Positions 8,494-16,530 of a DNA stretch of 64,000 bases are shown here, piece after piece. A program made the translations under genes and the position numbers. Positions within the stretch are counted from its first letter, which is position 1, and each line of letters opens with the position of its first letter. The notes under the pieces are model-generated. The model searched no databases. It worked only from the letters and a program-made list of their open reading frames with translations, and was not told the origin of the DNA. Origin of the DNA: Bacteroidota bacterium (GTDB lineage: Bacteria > Bacteroidota > Bacteroidia > Chitinophagales > Chitinophagaceae); NCBI GenBank assembly GCA_023423405.1, contig JAFAFR010000014.1, positions 248,001 to 312,000 of the forward strand. Direction: 5' to 3'.

Positions 8494-9762
8494 TTATGCC
8501 TTTCCTGCCTTGTAACCGCGGATGCTGTAATACAATATGTACAGGTAGGCGGGAAAACTGCAGGCGAAGAATGCGGCCTGCGTGGAGAGACCGGCTTTTT
8601 CGTGCAGGTAGGCATAGAGCGGCGGAATGATGGCGCCGCCCACGATCGCCATGATCAGGAAGGCCGAGGCGATGGCGGTGAAACGTCCCAGTCCGTCGAT
8701 CGCCAGCGGAAAGATGGCGGGCCACATCAGGGCATTGGCCAATCCCATCAGGATGATAAAGCCGATGGAAAGATAACCGTCGCTGAATAAAATGCCGATG
8801 GTCAGCAGCACGCCCAGTATGGCGGAATATTTCAGCGCGGCATGCTGGCTCAGGTATTTGGGAATGGTGAATACGCCAATGATATAACCCACCAGCATGG
8901 CGGCGAGGGTCATGGGCGTAAAGTTCTTGGTGACCTCGAGGCTCATGCCCAGCGAGGTGCCGAAGGGGCCGATGGCATCGCCCGCCAGCACTTCAACACC
9001 CACATAGAGAAAAAGACAAAGCACACCCAGCCAGAGATGCGGGAACTGGCCAATGGTTTTTCCGGCGACAGGGCTGCCTGTTTTTGCTTCTTCCGGCTCA
9101 TTGATTTCCGGCAGTGCAGAAAAATAGATCCATACAGCCAAAGCCAGCAGCGCAATGGAGATCACTATATAAGGACTTACGATGCGCTGCGCCAGTTCGG
9201 CCAGCAACTGTTCTTTGGTGGCGGGATCGGTGGCAGCCAGGAGGTTGCTTTCGATGCCCTCGGCATCTTTCAGTACAATGGCGCCGAGAATAAGGGGACT
9301 GAGAATGCCGGCCACTTTATTACAGATGCCCATGATGCTGATGCGTTTGGCGGCGCTTTCAATGGGACCGAGAATGCTGATATAAGGATTGGATGCGGTT
9401 TGCAGCAAAGCGAGTCCGCTGGCCTGGACGAACAGCCCGGTGAGGAAGAGCGGAAAACTGCGTGTATTCGAGGCCGGGATAAACAGCATGCTGCCGATGG
9501 CCATAACGGCCAGTCCCAGCGCCATTCCTTTTTTATAACCGGTTGTACGAAGTATGCGCGCCGAGGGCAGGGCCAGGAAAAAATAGGCCATATAAAAAGC
9601 GGAGGTAACAAAGAAGGCCTGTGTAGTGGTTTTCAGTTCACACACCAGTTTGAGAAAGGGGATGAGGGTGCTGTTCAGCCAGGTGATGAAACCGAAACAG
9701 AAAAAAAGAATTCCGATGATCAGAATGGCATAGCCCTGTTTGTTGCGCGTAGTAGCAGTCAT
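8494..9762 (-). CDS. FucP/GluP-type sugar MFS transporter
   Basis: A 12-helix inner-membrane sugar:proton symporter of 422 residues, similar to the glucose/galactose and L-fucose permeases. The first helix has FFCFGFITWLNSTLIPFLK, and the second motif, TASNPYISILGP, is characteristic of the FucP family, as is the NALMWPAIFPLAIDGLG segment near the C-terminus. The ATG at 9762 is chosen over a TTG at 9783. It leads an apparent operon with gnd, zwf and pgl, 40 bases upstream of gnd. That implies an imported hexose feeding the oxidative pentose-phosphate branch. Confidence 0.88.
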   Translation of the reverse strand: MTATTRNKQGYAILIIGILFFCFGFITWLNSTLIPFLKLVCELKTTTQAFFVTSAFYMAYFFLALPSARILRTTGYKKGMALGLAVMAIGSMLFIPASNTRSFPLFLTGLFVQASGLALLQTASNPYISILGPIESAAKRISIMGICNKVAGILSPLILGAIVLKDAEGIESNLLAATDPATKEQLLAELAQRIVSPYIVISIALLALAVWIYFSALPEINEPEEAKTGSPVAGKTIGQFPHLWLGVLCLFLYVGVEVLAGDAIGPFGTSLGMSLEVTKNFTPMTLAAMLVGYIIGVFTIPKYLSQHAALKYSAILGVLLTIGILFSDGYLSIGFIILMGLANALMWPAIFPLAIDGLGRFTAIASAFLIMAIVGGAIIPPLYAYLHEKAGLSTQAAFFACSFPAYLYILYYSIRGYKAGKA

Positions 9763-9867
9763 ATTAAGCGGTTGATCCACCAAAATAGCAATTACAAGCG
9801 GTTAATCCCGGCCCGGCACCGGATCAATCGTTTGCATGGTTTACATTTGCTTCCTCATCCCGGCAAA

Positions 9868-11109
9868 ATGGCAGTGAACAGCAAGAAGGCGCTCGGTTTT
9901 ATATTCATTACCCTGTTACTGGATGTAACCGGGCTGGGCATCATCATCCCGGTAATCCCTCAACTTATAGAGGGGCTCATCCACGGCAATATCAGCGATG
10001 CTTCGCGTTATGGCGGCTGGCTCGGATTTGCCTATGCTATTACCCAATTCATCTGCGCACCCATTCTCGGTAACCTCAGCGATAAGTATGGACGCCGGCC
10101 CGTGCTTTTATTGTCCCTGCTTGGTTTTGGGATCGATTACCTGCTCACGGCTTTCGCACCCACCATCCACTGGTTGTTTGTTGGAAGGATCATTGCCGGC
10201 CTGTTCGGCGCCAGTTTTACCACGGCTTCCGCTTATATCGCAGATGTGAGCACGCCCGAGAACCGCGCCCAGAATTTCGGGCTCATCGGCGCAGCGTTCG
10301 GGCTGGGCTTTATCGTTGGGCCGGTAATCGGCGGACTGCTCGGCGGCTACGGGCCGCGGGTGCCTTTTTTTGCGGCATCGGCACTTTGTTTCCTGAATAC
10401 CATTTACGGTTATCTCGTGCTGCCCGAATCGCTGCCCGTGAACCTGCGCCGCAGCTTCGACTGGAAACGCGCCAATCCGCTCGGCGCCCTGATGCACCTG
10501 CGCAAATACCCGGCTGTGGCGGGCTTGGTGGTGTCGGTGACACTCGTGTATGTAGCCGCACATGCCGTGCAGAGCACCTGGACCTTCTATAACATCGAGA
10601 AGTTCGGATGGAGTGAAAAGATGATCGGTTATTCGCTCGGGTTTGTGGGATTGATGATTGCGCTGGTGCAGGGCGTGCTGATCCGGGCCATCATCCCGAA
10701 ACTGGGCAATGAACGCAGTTTGTATGCCGGCCTGCTGTTTGCGACGGTCGGTTATTGCCTATATGGATTTGCGACGGAGAGCTGGATGATGTTCGCGTTC
10801 ACGGTGGTGTATTGCATGGGCGGCATTGCGGGACCGGCGCTGCAGGGCATTATTTCACTGGCGGTGCCGGCCAACGAGCAGGGTGAATTGCAGGGTGCCC
10901 TCACCAGCCTCATGAGTGCCACGGCCATTGTAGGTCCGCCGATGATGACCAATCTTTTCTCCCATTTCACCCAACCGGGCGCAAAGATCCATTTTGCGGG
11001 GGCGCCTTTTTTGATGGCGGCCCTGCTGGTGCTGGTGAGTTCGATGCTGGCCTACAGGAGCTTACACGCGCATATCCGGCCTGAAAAAGCGGGCAGGGGC
11101 AGTAATTAA
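9868..11109 (+). CDS. MFS efflux transporter, TCR/Tet-like DHA1 family
   Basis: A 413-residue transporter of the 12-TMS DHA1 class most similar in pattern to Tet(A)-type drug:proton antiporters. It starts LGFIFITLLLDVTGLGIIIPVIPQL and has the loop 2-3 signature GNLSDKYGRRPVLLLSL. Further on comes the antiporter motif GLGFIVGPVIGGLLGG in helix 5. The open frame extends 1 kb upstream, but that part is antisense to the sugar transporter; the ATG at 9868 is the sensible start. Such genes are common housekeeping efflux pumps in Bacteroidota, and actual tetracycline resistance should not be assumed. Confidence 0.88.
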   Translation: MAVNSKKALGFIFITLLLDVTGLGIIIPVIPQLIEGLIHGNISDASRYGGWLGFAYAITQFICAPILGNLSDKYGRRPVLLLSLLGFGIDYLLTAFAPTIHWLFVGRIIAGLFGASFTTASAYIADVSTPENRAQNFGLIGAAFGLGFIVGPVIGGLLGGYGPRVPFFAASALCFLNTIYGYLVLPESLPVNLRRSFDWKRANPLGALMHLRKYPAVAGLVVSVTLVYVAAHAVQSTWTFYNIEKFGWSEKMIGYSLGFVGLMIALVQGVLIRAIIPKLGNERSLYAGLLFATVGYCLYGFATESWMMFAFTVVYCMGGIAGPALQGIISLAVPANEQGELQGALTSLMSATAIVGPPMMTNLFSHFTQPGAKIHFAGAPFLMAALLVLVSSMLAYRSLHAHIRPEKAGRGSN

Positions 11110-11142
11110 GCTTTAATTAATATGTATTTGGTATAATAGCCG

Positions 11143-11150
11143 TATATTTG
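11143..11150 (+). promoter_or_regulatory. Putative -7 element before the RRM gene
   Basis: TATATTTG fits TAnnTTTG. No convincing -33 TTTG is seen at the expected distance. The start codon lies about 118 bases downstream, leaving a long pyrimidine- and T-rich leader, as is usual for RRM or cold-shock genes. Confidence 0.35.
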
Positions 11151-11267
11151 CGGCGCTATTTGAGTTGATGATCCGGTTTGGATCGAGTTTTCTGCTACGC
11201 AATTTCTGCTATTCAGTATCTCCCTCCCTGTATCTCCCGCTCATTATTTTTTATTTTTTTAGTTATC

Positions 11268-11576
11268 ATGAACATTTACGTTTCCAATCTGAGCTTCAAT
11301 GTTGAAGACGAAGACCTGAGAGAGTTTTTCACCGAGTATGGCGAAGTAACTTCTGCCCGTGTGATCACCGACAAATTCACCAACAAGAGCCGTGGTTTCG
11401 GTTTTGTGGAAATGCCCGACGACGAGGCTGCCCAGAAAGCCATTTCCGAACTCGATGGTGGCATGGTGGAAGGCCGTGCGATCCGTGTAACTGTTGCCAA
11501 GCCCCGCGAAGAGCGTCCGGCCGGTAATGGTGGCGGCAACCGCCGTTCTTTCAGCAACAGCAACAACCGCTGGTAA
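11268..11576 (+). CDS. RRM-domain RNA-binding protein
   Basis: A 102-residue single-RRM protein. RNP2 is IYVSNLSF at residues 2-9 and RNP1 is KSRGFGFVEM, with the usual beta-alpha-beta spacing. A short Gly/Asn/Arg-rich tail follows (GNGGGNRRSFSNSNNR). These glycine-rich RNA-binding proteins act as RNA chaperones in Bacteroidota and cyanobacteria. The ATG at 11268 is preferred over a start at 11178 because it places RNP2 at the N-terminus. A long untranslated leader and a cluster of hairpins follow and precede it. Confidence 0.93.
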   Translation: MNIYVSNLSFNVEDEDLREFFTEYGEVTSARVITDKFTNKSRGFGFVEMPDDEAAQKAISELDGGMVEGRAIRVTVAKPREERPAGNGGGNRRSFSNSNNRW

Positions 11577-11585
11577 GCGCTGATC

Positions 11586-11636
11586 ATCCGGCAATTGCCG
11601 GATAGGCAACCTGGGTTTTCAACCGGCAAGGCCGGT
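11586..11636 (+). repeat. Two palindromes downstream of the RRM gene
   Basis: ATCCGGCAATTGCCGGAT (11586-11603) is a perfect 18-base palindrome. ACCGGC AAG GCCGGT follows at 11622-11636. Both precede the terminator and may stabilise the 3' end of the mRNA. Confidence 0.6.
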
Positions 11637-11639
11637 GAG

Positions 11640-11667
11640 GCTGCACGCGGGAGCGTGCAGCTTTTTT
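11640..11667 (+). terminator. Rho-independent terminator of the RRM gene
   Basis: A perfect 9-base stem, GCTGCACGC and GCGTGCAGC, with a GGGA tetraloop is followed by six T. Confidence 0.9.
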
Positions 11668-11699
11668 ATTTGGGGGAACGATTGCGTATCTTGAACGAG

Positions 11700-12002
11700 A
11701 TGAAAAGGCTCGAATTTTACAGGAAAGAATTGGAGAACCTCAAGCATCTCTTGACAAAGGAATTCAAGGTGGAGTCGATAGGTTTTTTTGGTTCTGTTGT
11801 CCGGGATGACTTTTCGCCGGGAAAAAGTGATATTGACATCATTGTAGACGTTGCTTCGCCAGTTGGAATTGAGTTTATTGACCTGGCTGATTTTCTGGAA
11901 CGGGAACTGAAACAAAAAGTTGATTTGGTGTCACGAAAAGGAGTCAAACCAAAGTATTTGAACCAGATCGAGCCCGAGATAGTGTATGTCTACAAGAGAT
12001 GA
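11700..12002 (+). CDS. mntA: MntA-type nucleotidyltransferase (type VII antitoxin)
   Basis: A minimal nucleotidyltransferase of 100 residues. The Pol-beta-type active site reads GSVVRDDFSPGKSDIDIIVD, a GS...DxD signature with one more residue in the spacer than the usual GSX10DXD. In type VII systems the MntA protein adenylylates, and so silences, the HepT RNase. The start at 11700 removes an N-terminal extension that runs through the RRM terminator. It overlaps the hepT remnant by 17 bases, the normal mntA-hepT arrangement. Since hepT is destroyed, this antitoxin has no partner here. Confidence 0.82.
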   Translation: MKRLEFYRKELENLKHLLTKEFKVESIGFFGSVVRDDFSPGKSDIDIIVDVASPVGIEFIDLADFLERELKQKVDLVSRKGVKPKYLNQIEPEIVYVYKR

Positions 12003-12116
12003 TTCTTTGTTGATTGGGGATATTGTTGACAGCGCAAATAAAGCATTGGCGTATGCGAGTTTTAATGTCATTTGAGTAGTTTGCCGGTGATTCGAAAACA
12101 GTGGATGCAGTTATTG
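11986..12116 (+). pseudogene. hepT: HepT-like toxin gene remnant (frameshift, nonsense, IS-interrupted)
   Basis: The ATG at 11986 begins MSTRDDSLLIGDIVDSANKA, which resembles HepT/DUF86 N-termini, and stops at 12075. Shifting one base near 12063 restores MSFE, then an in-frame TAG, then FAGDSKTVDAVI. That last piece matches the conserved HepT segment normally followed by RNLEIIGEA. The homology ends at 12116 exactly where the IS inverted repeat begins, and the RNxxxxH catalytic region is missing. The gene therefore carries a frameshift, a stop and an insertion. The family match is from recognised motifs only. Confidence 0.75.
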
Positions 12117-12985
12117 GAAGCCATCTCAAAAGTGGTTTTTGTATGTGAACTAGTTGATAAATAGTTCTTTGCTGCAATATTGGTTGGGTCGGAAATTGTG
12201 TTATGGATGTAACAATACCTCAAGGGGAAGTGGTTAAGCCTTTGGTGCTGAAGGCTATTCCGGCCAAAATAGTAAGCGGTCGCCCGCGCCAGGATGATCA
12301 ACAGGTACTCAATGGTGTTTTGTGGATCTGTCGGACGGGCGCGCCCTGGAAAGACCTGCCGGAACGCTACCCTCCGTACCAGACCTGTCATCGGCGATTT
12401 CAGGAATGGGTAAGGCAGGGGGTATGGGAAGATATTCTGTTAAGTCTGGCCCTGGATTTAAAGAAGCGCGGCCAGGTTGATATATCGGAAACCTACCTGG
12501 ACGGAAGCTTTTCGGCGGCCAAAAAGGGGCGCTGGTGTGGGTAAGACTAAACGGGGCAAAGGTTCTCCAAGATCATGGCAATCGCAGACCGAAATGGTCT
12601 TCCTATCGCCATTTGCACACATGAAGCAAACACACACGAGATTAAGCTCATTGAAAAAACGTTATCTGGCCGCTTTGTCAAAGGATGCATCGGAAGAATA
12701 GTGGCAGACAAAGCCTATGACAGCGATCAGGTAGACAAGGGACTGCGAAAAAGGCGGATTATCCAGATTGCGCCACACAGAGCGAATCGAAAGGCAAAAC
12801 CAACACAGGATGGAAGACAACTACGCAGCTATCGAAAACGGTGGAAGGTGGAACGTCTTTTTGCCTGGATACCTAATTACAGGAGATGCGTTACCCGGTA
12901 CGAATACTATCCCGAAAATTTTCTCGCTTTCGTTCAAATCGCCTGTATGGTGATCATTATGAAAAAGTACTTTTGAGATAGCTTC
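12117..12985 (+). mobile_element. Decayed IS5-family insertion sequence (IS427-like)
   Basis: Terminal imperfect inverted repeats can be read directly. The left end starts GAAGCCATCTCAAAAGTGG (from 12117). The complement of the right end starts GAAGCTATCTCAAAAGTAC (ending at 12985). The ends share GAAGC, ATCTCAAAAGT and a T-run. The enclosed gene is an IS5-type DDE transposase and its stop lies inside the right repeat. No clear target duplication is visible, and the DNA on the two sides does not belong to the same gene, so an adjacent deletion probably followed insertion. Confidence 0.85.
12203..12976 (+). pseudogene. IS5-family DDE transposase, double frameshift
   Basis: The first part (12203-12544) has VLNGVLWICRTGAPWKDLPERYPPYQ, the N-terminal signature of IS427-type transposases, and then SETYLDGSF with the first catalytic Asp. 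The reading then needs a +1-type shift near 12525-12540 to give GVGKTKRGKGS. It needs a compensating shift near 12560 to continue as MAIADRNGLPIAICTHEANTHE. DKAYDS carries the second Asp, and YRKRWKVERLFAWIPNYRR carries the catalytic Glu. The whole protein is recognisable over about 255 residues but is interrupted twice, so it should be inactive unless the shifts are sequence errors. Confidence 0.85.
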
Positions 12986-12987
12986 TA

Positions 12988-13344
12988 GCAATTCCGAGCG
13001 GAGATTCTTCAGCCCGACTTGAAAAAGGCGTAATAATTGTCGATAGTTTAGGACATGTTAGGAAACTTGAAACGGTTCTTCAGAGGCGGGTCAATGTTAA
13101 GTTAAAAAAGGTAAATAGCGGAGAGCAAGCCCGGTTGCATCCCGGTGATAAATATATGCTGACTGGGCTAAATAACGATGGCAGTTTTGGCAAGATCTCT
13201 AACGTTGAGAGGGTGACAAAGGATTCAACATTGACATTCCTAAAGGTTAGAAAACACAGGTTTTATAGACTTGTTAAAGTCGGTTCAGTCTCATATCTTG
13301 AACGCCCTTTTGAATATGTAAATGGGAGCCAGATTTGGTGGTGA
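12988..13344 (+). pseudogene. 5'-truncated ORF abutting the IS right end
   Basis: An open frame of 118 codons begins immediately after the IS right repeat without a start codon; the preceding in-frame codon is a TAG inside the repeat. It reads basic and beta-rich, with VIIVDSLGHVRKLETVL near its beginning and LHPGDKYMLTGL in the middle, and ends SQIWW. A TTG at 13135 could start a 69-residue product. I do not recognise the family. The base composition is A+T-rich like the next gene. It is most likely the tail of a gene beheaded by the IS event. Confidence 0.5.
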
Positions 13345-13867
13345 ATATATCAATAATAGGAGTATGTATTTGTTTTGGTCAATTCTAAATTCAGCAGTTA
13401 TTGTTGCTTGGTTGTTTATTTCTTATTTGAGTATTAAACTTGTCAAAAAAGAATACGGCATTCTTCCTGCTGTAATTATGGCATTGGGAATAATTTCAAT
13501 TTTTACGACAAGCTATTCTTCCGGCAATAATACAATTCTGTTATTGCGAGATCGCCAGGCCGGAGATGTTATTCAAAATGCAGACTTGCGAAAAAGAACA
13601 GAGAAAAATACAATACTTGAAGATTCGCCTCTATTCAATATAAGAATGATTTCCTCATTTGAGGATGTTGAGGGTAAACCCGTTCCTGTTTTCGTAAATA
13701 TTTCCATGAATGGATTTGTTTCTGGATTTTCCTGGCAAACGCAGCGTGCCAATATTGAAGTATCTGGTTCAAACAGTTTTGCATATGTTATTGTGGGGAA
13801 TTTGAAATGGAAGCTTTTCGGGTTAACGGTTTATACAGAGCAGAAAGTATTTCGTGGGATTATCTGA
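13322..13867 (+). CDS. Hypothetical membrane protein
   Basis: A 181-residue protein with two hydrophobic segments (about residues 17-40 and 46-66) and a soluble C-terminal half ending in a hydrophobic strand. Its start overlaps the preceding broken ORF by 23 bases; an ATG at 13364 is an alternative. Codon use is visibly A+T-rich compared with the flanking metabolic genes, suggesting acquisition with the neighbouring accessory DNA. I recognise no family or catalytic motif. Confidence 0.6.
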   Translation: MGARFGGEYINNRSMYLFWSILNSAVIVAWLFISYLSIKLVKKEYGILPAVIMALGIISIFTTSYSSGNNTILLLRDRQAGDVIQNADLRKRTEKNTILEDSPLFNIRMISSFEDVEGKPVPVFVNISMNGFVSGFSWQTQRANIEVSGSNSFAYVIVGNLKWKLFGLTVYTEQKVFRGII

Positions 13868-13936
13868 TCCGGCTGTTGTAGCGCCAGTTTACAGGCAGTT
13901 GGTATATTACCTTGTGGTACCTCAAGCGATAAGGTT

Positions 13937-14959
13937 ATGAAAAGAATCTACCAGTCCCTTTTAATTTTTTGTGTGACAATAATCGGTTGTATGACACTGC
14001 TAAGAACCAGCGCAGGGAGCCGTTATTTCTGGTTAGCCAGCAGGCTGGATGAAAAAGGCACGTTTAGCCAAGCAACCATCGACACCAATGCCACGCATTT
14101 TCTCTTCCTGGTATATTTTATCGAAGAAGACCAGGGCATGTACTACGCCCTGAGCACCGACGGCATCAACTGGCAACCGCTTTATGGCGGAAAACCGGTG
14201 TTCTCGCCTAAAACCGGCTCACAGCAACTGGTGCGTGACCCGGCCGTTTACCGCGGCCCCGATGGGGTTTATCGCCTGGTGTGGACCACCGGCTGGCGGG
14301 GAAAAGATATCGGTTATGCGTACTCGTCAGACCTCATCCACTGGAGCGAACCGAAAGCCCTTGCAGTAGGGCAAACTGTCGACAGCATCAACAACTGCTG
14401 GGCGCCGGAAATTTTTTACAACGATCGCAAAAAGCAATACATGGTGTACTGGTCCTCCAATATCGGCCCCTGGCGCAAACCCGAAGGAGAGGGGCGCATC
14501 TATGCCGTTACCACGAAAGATTTCAACACCTTCAGCCAGCCCGCAATCCTCTACCGCAATGGCTTTCCCGGCGGCGGCCAGGCCGGCAACGACGGACCTA
14601 TCGATGCTTTCTTATACCGGAACGGCAAGGCAGATTATCTTTTCTTCTACAAAAAGGACGACAATACCGGTGTGCCCAATATCTACTACCGGCGTGGCAA
14701 ATCGCCCGAAGGCCCGTGGCAGGAAGAGCAGGGGCCCATCGTGCCTTCTACCGGTGACGAAGGTCCCTCCTGCATCAAACACAACGGGTTGTACCACATT
14801 TACACCGATCCTTTTGAAAGCGATTCAGCTTACGTTTACCTGAGCCGAGACCTGAAGCGCTGGGAAAGAAAGGCCACAAACCTGTCTATGAAACACGGAA
14901 CGGTCATAGAGATCCCGCGGAAAACAGCGATGGGCCTGCTCAGATTACGGCCGCAATAA
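13937..14959 (+). CDS. GH43-like family glycoside hydrolase lipoprotein
   Basis: A 340-residue protein with an N-terminal hydrophobic stretch ending IIGC, a likely lipobox. The body shows the repeated blade motifs of the five-bladed propeller hydrolases: YYALSTDGINW, RDPAVYRGPDGVYRLVWT, IGYAYSSDLIHWSEP and CWAPEIFY. YYRRGKSPEGPW and DEGPSCIKHNGLYHIYTD follow. Acidic residues in RDPAV, WAPE and DEGPS are candidates for the usual Asp/Asp/Glu set. The family acts on arabinosides or xylosides; the substrate here is unknown. It is convergent with the YeiH-like gene and has no obvious operon partner. Confidence 0.78.
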   Translation: MKRIYQSLLIFCVTIIGCMTLLRTSAGSRYFWLASRLDEKGTFSQATIDTNATHFLFLVYFIEEDQGMYYALSTDGINWQPLYGGKPVFSPKTGSQQLVRDPAVYRGPDGVYRLVWTTGWRGKDIGYAYSSDLIHWSEPKALAVGQTVDSINNCWAPEIFYNDRKKQYMVYWSSNIGPWRKPEGEGRIYAVTTKDFNTFSQPAILYRNGFPGGGQAGNDGPIDAFLYRNGKADYLFFYKKDDNTGVPNIYYRRGKSPEGPWQEEQGPIVPSTGDEGPSCIKHNGLYHIYTDPFESDSAYVYLSRDLKRWERKATNLSMKHGTVIEIPRKTAMGLLRLRPQ

Positions 14960-14994
14960 CAAACTTACCTTTTACCGGTAACGAACACATGCTA

Positions 14995-16248
14995 CTACCG
15001 GAAAAGAATATACGCAATAAGAAGCGTCACTATAATATTGAAGGTTTGCGCGCCCAGGAACGCATACAGGGGCCGGCGGTTGTCCTGGTGGAACAGGTCG
15101 GCAAAGCGGGTTTCCAGTCCAATGCTGGTGAATGCCAGCACAAACCAGAGGTTCTGCAGGTTCTTCAGAAAACCTTTGCTGGCGGCAATGGTATCGGCCG
15201 GCACCACGAAGGAAAAGAGCAATGATGCCGCCAGGAAACCCAGCACAAATTTGGGAAAGCGCTCCCAGATCACTTTCCAGCCGGTAGCCTGTTCTTCCTG
15301 CTTGCTTTTTCCGTGCAGGGTCCAGTAGATCGAAATGGCGAAAGCAGCGATCCCCAACAATACATTCTGCGAAAATTTAACGATGGTGCTGATCTTTAGC
15401 GCTTCCTCACCCACAAGGGTACCCGAAGCTACCACGGCGCCGGTGGTATCGATGCTTCCACCCAGCCAGGCGCCTGTAACGGCCTGTGACAGTCCCATCC
15501 ATTTTGCCAGGTAAGGCATCCCGATCATCATGGGGATGGCCGTGATCAACACTAGTGAGATCACATAGGATAGTTTTTTCGTATCTCCTTTAATAGCCCC
15601 TGCTGTCGCAATGGCTGCGGATACGCCGCAGATGCTTACGGCGCTGGAAACCATCATCGACATCTCTTCGTCCACCCGCAGCCGGCGGCAAAGCCAGTAA
15701 GCGAAATACCACACCGACAATACCACGAACAAGGATTGCAGGATGCCCAGGGACCCCGCTTTCAGGATATCGGAAAAAATCACCGAGCTGCCCAGCAGCA
15801 CCAGCCCGATTTTTACAAAAAGTTCGGTCGACAGGGTTTGGGTGATCCAGGCAGGCAGGCGGAAAAGATTGCTGAGCAGCAGGCCAATACCCAGGCTCAT
15901 GATCACGGCTTCCAGGTTCAGTGACCGAACGGCCGCATTGCCGGCCAGCAGCAAGGCAAACAGCGAAAGCAGGTAAAGCAGGGGGAACACCCGCAGCATA
16001 TTCTTTATGCCTTTTCCTGTTAGCCAGCTTGCCAGCACCGCCACTATATAAAGAAGGATGAATTGCTGGAAGAGAAGCTGCAATTGTTTCCCGGAAAAAA
16101 TGCGTTCGCGCAGTTCCGGCAGGTTATTCCACTGGAGGGAGGCGCTGGGAAGGGTCCAGCCCAGCACAGCCATCAGCAATAGCAGTAGCCCAAGCAGGGT
16201 AGCGGTCCAGTCTTCTGAAAGTAGCGGGCGTTGTTGAGGATTTTCCAT
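14995..16248 (-). CDS. YeiH/UPF0324-family putative sulfate exporter
   Basis: A polytopic inner-membrane protein of 417 residues with about ten hydrophobic helices. The core contains the family's repeated signature, SSAVSICGVSAAIATAGAIKGD (about 195-216), and the mirrored GAWLGGSIDTTGAVVASG (about 255-272). The family (PF03601) is annotated as putative sulfate exporters. The N-terminal helices are longer than in E. coli YeiH. No sulfur-metabolism genes are adjacent. Confidence 0.85.
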   Translation of the reverse strand: MENPQQRPLLSEDWTATLLGLLLLLMAVLGWTLPSASLQWNNLPELRERIFSGKQLQLLFQQFILLYIVAVLASWLTGKGIKNMLRVFPLLYLLSLFALLLAGNAAVRSLNLEAVIMSLGIGLLLSNLFRLPAWITQTLSTELFVKIGLVLLGSSVIFSDILKAGSLGILQSLFVVLSVWYFAYWLCRRLRVDEEMSMMVSSAVSICGVSAAIATAGAIKGDTKKLSYVISLVLITAIPMMIGMPYLAKWMGLSQAVTGAWLGGSIDTTGAVVASGTLVGEEALKISTIVKFSQNVLLGIAAFAISIYWTLHGKSKQEEQATGWKVIWERFPKFVLGFLAASLLFSFVVPADTIAASKGFLKNLQNLWFVLAFTSIGLETRFADLFHQDNRRPLYAFLGAQTFNIIVTLLIAYILFR

Positions 16249-16483
16249 GAGGCTAAAATATTACTTAGTGGCCATTTCTGCTACTTGGAACAATGGCGGG
16301 TGGTGCTTTATAAAGATAATATGAGACCTGGCGAAACGGATTCGACTCTATAGATCCTGGTGTATTCCCGGAGGGAAGCGGGATTCTCGTTGGTTTCACC
16401 GTGTTTATAATGGGTTAAAATACCTGTAAACGAGGCAGGAGTTCTGGATAGATTGCAGGGAATATTAATACATTGTTGAAATA

Positions 16484-16517
16484 AAATTTCAGATATTGAA
16501 ATTTATTTATAATTTTG
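16484..16517 (+). promoter_or_regulatory. Putative higBA operator and -7 element
   Basis: A perfect 8-base inverted repeat, AAATTTCA (16484-16491) and TGAAATTT (16497-16504), has a 5-base spacer. TAATTTTG (16510-16517) right behind it fits TAnnTTTG. Both precede the toxin ATG at 16531. The position suits autorepression by the HigA antitoxin or the HigBA complex (inference). Confidence 0.5.
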
Positions 16518-16530
16518 AAAACTATAAGAG

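Noticed and set aside
8842..9867. A 342-codon N-terminal extension of the Tet-like transporter
   Set aside because: It is antisense to the sugar permease and has no membrane pattern. The transporter's first helix begins right after the ATG at 9868.
9868..11109. Acquired tetracycline-resistance gene
   Set aside because: The pattern is only Tet-like. There is no TetR gene or mobile-element context and codon use matches the neighbourhood, so a chromosomal efflux pump is more likely.
12520..12570. Programmed frameshifting to make a fusion transposase
   Set aside because: IS5-type elements can use recoding, but here two opposite shifts would be needed and the second has no slippery sequence. Decay is simpler.
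12988..13020. Continuation of hepT after the IS
   Set aside because: None of the three frames gives the expected RNLEIIGEA or the catalytic RNxxxxH region; the open frame there is unrelated.
16249..16483. tRNA or riboswitch in the gap before higBA
   Set aside because: GATTCGACTC at about 16340 recalls a T-loop, but no acceptor or anticodon stem can be paired around it.
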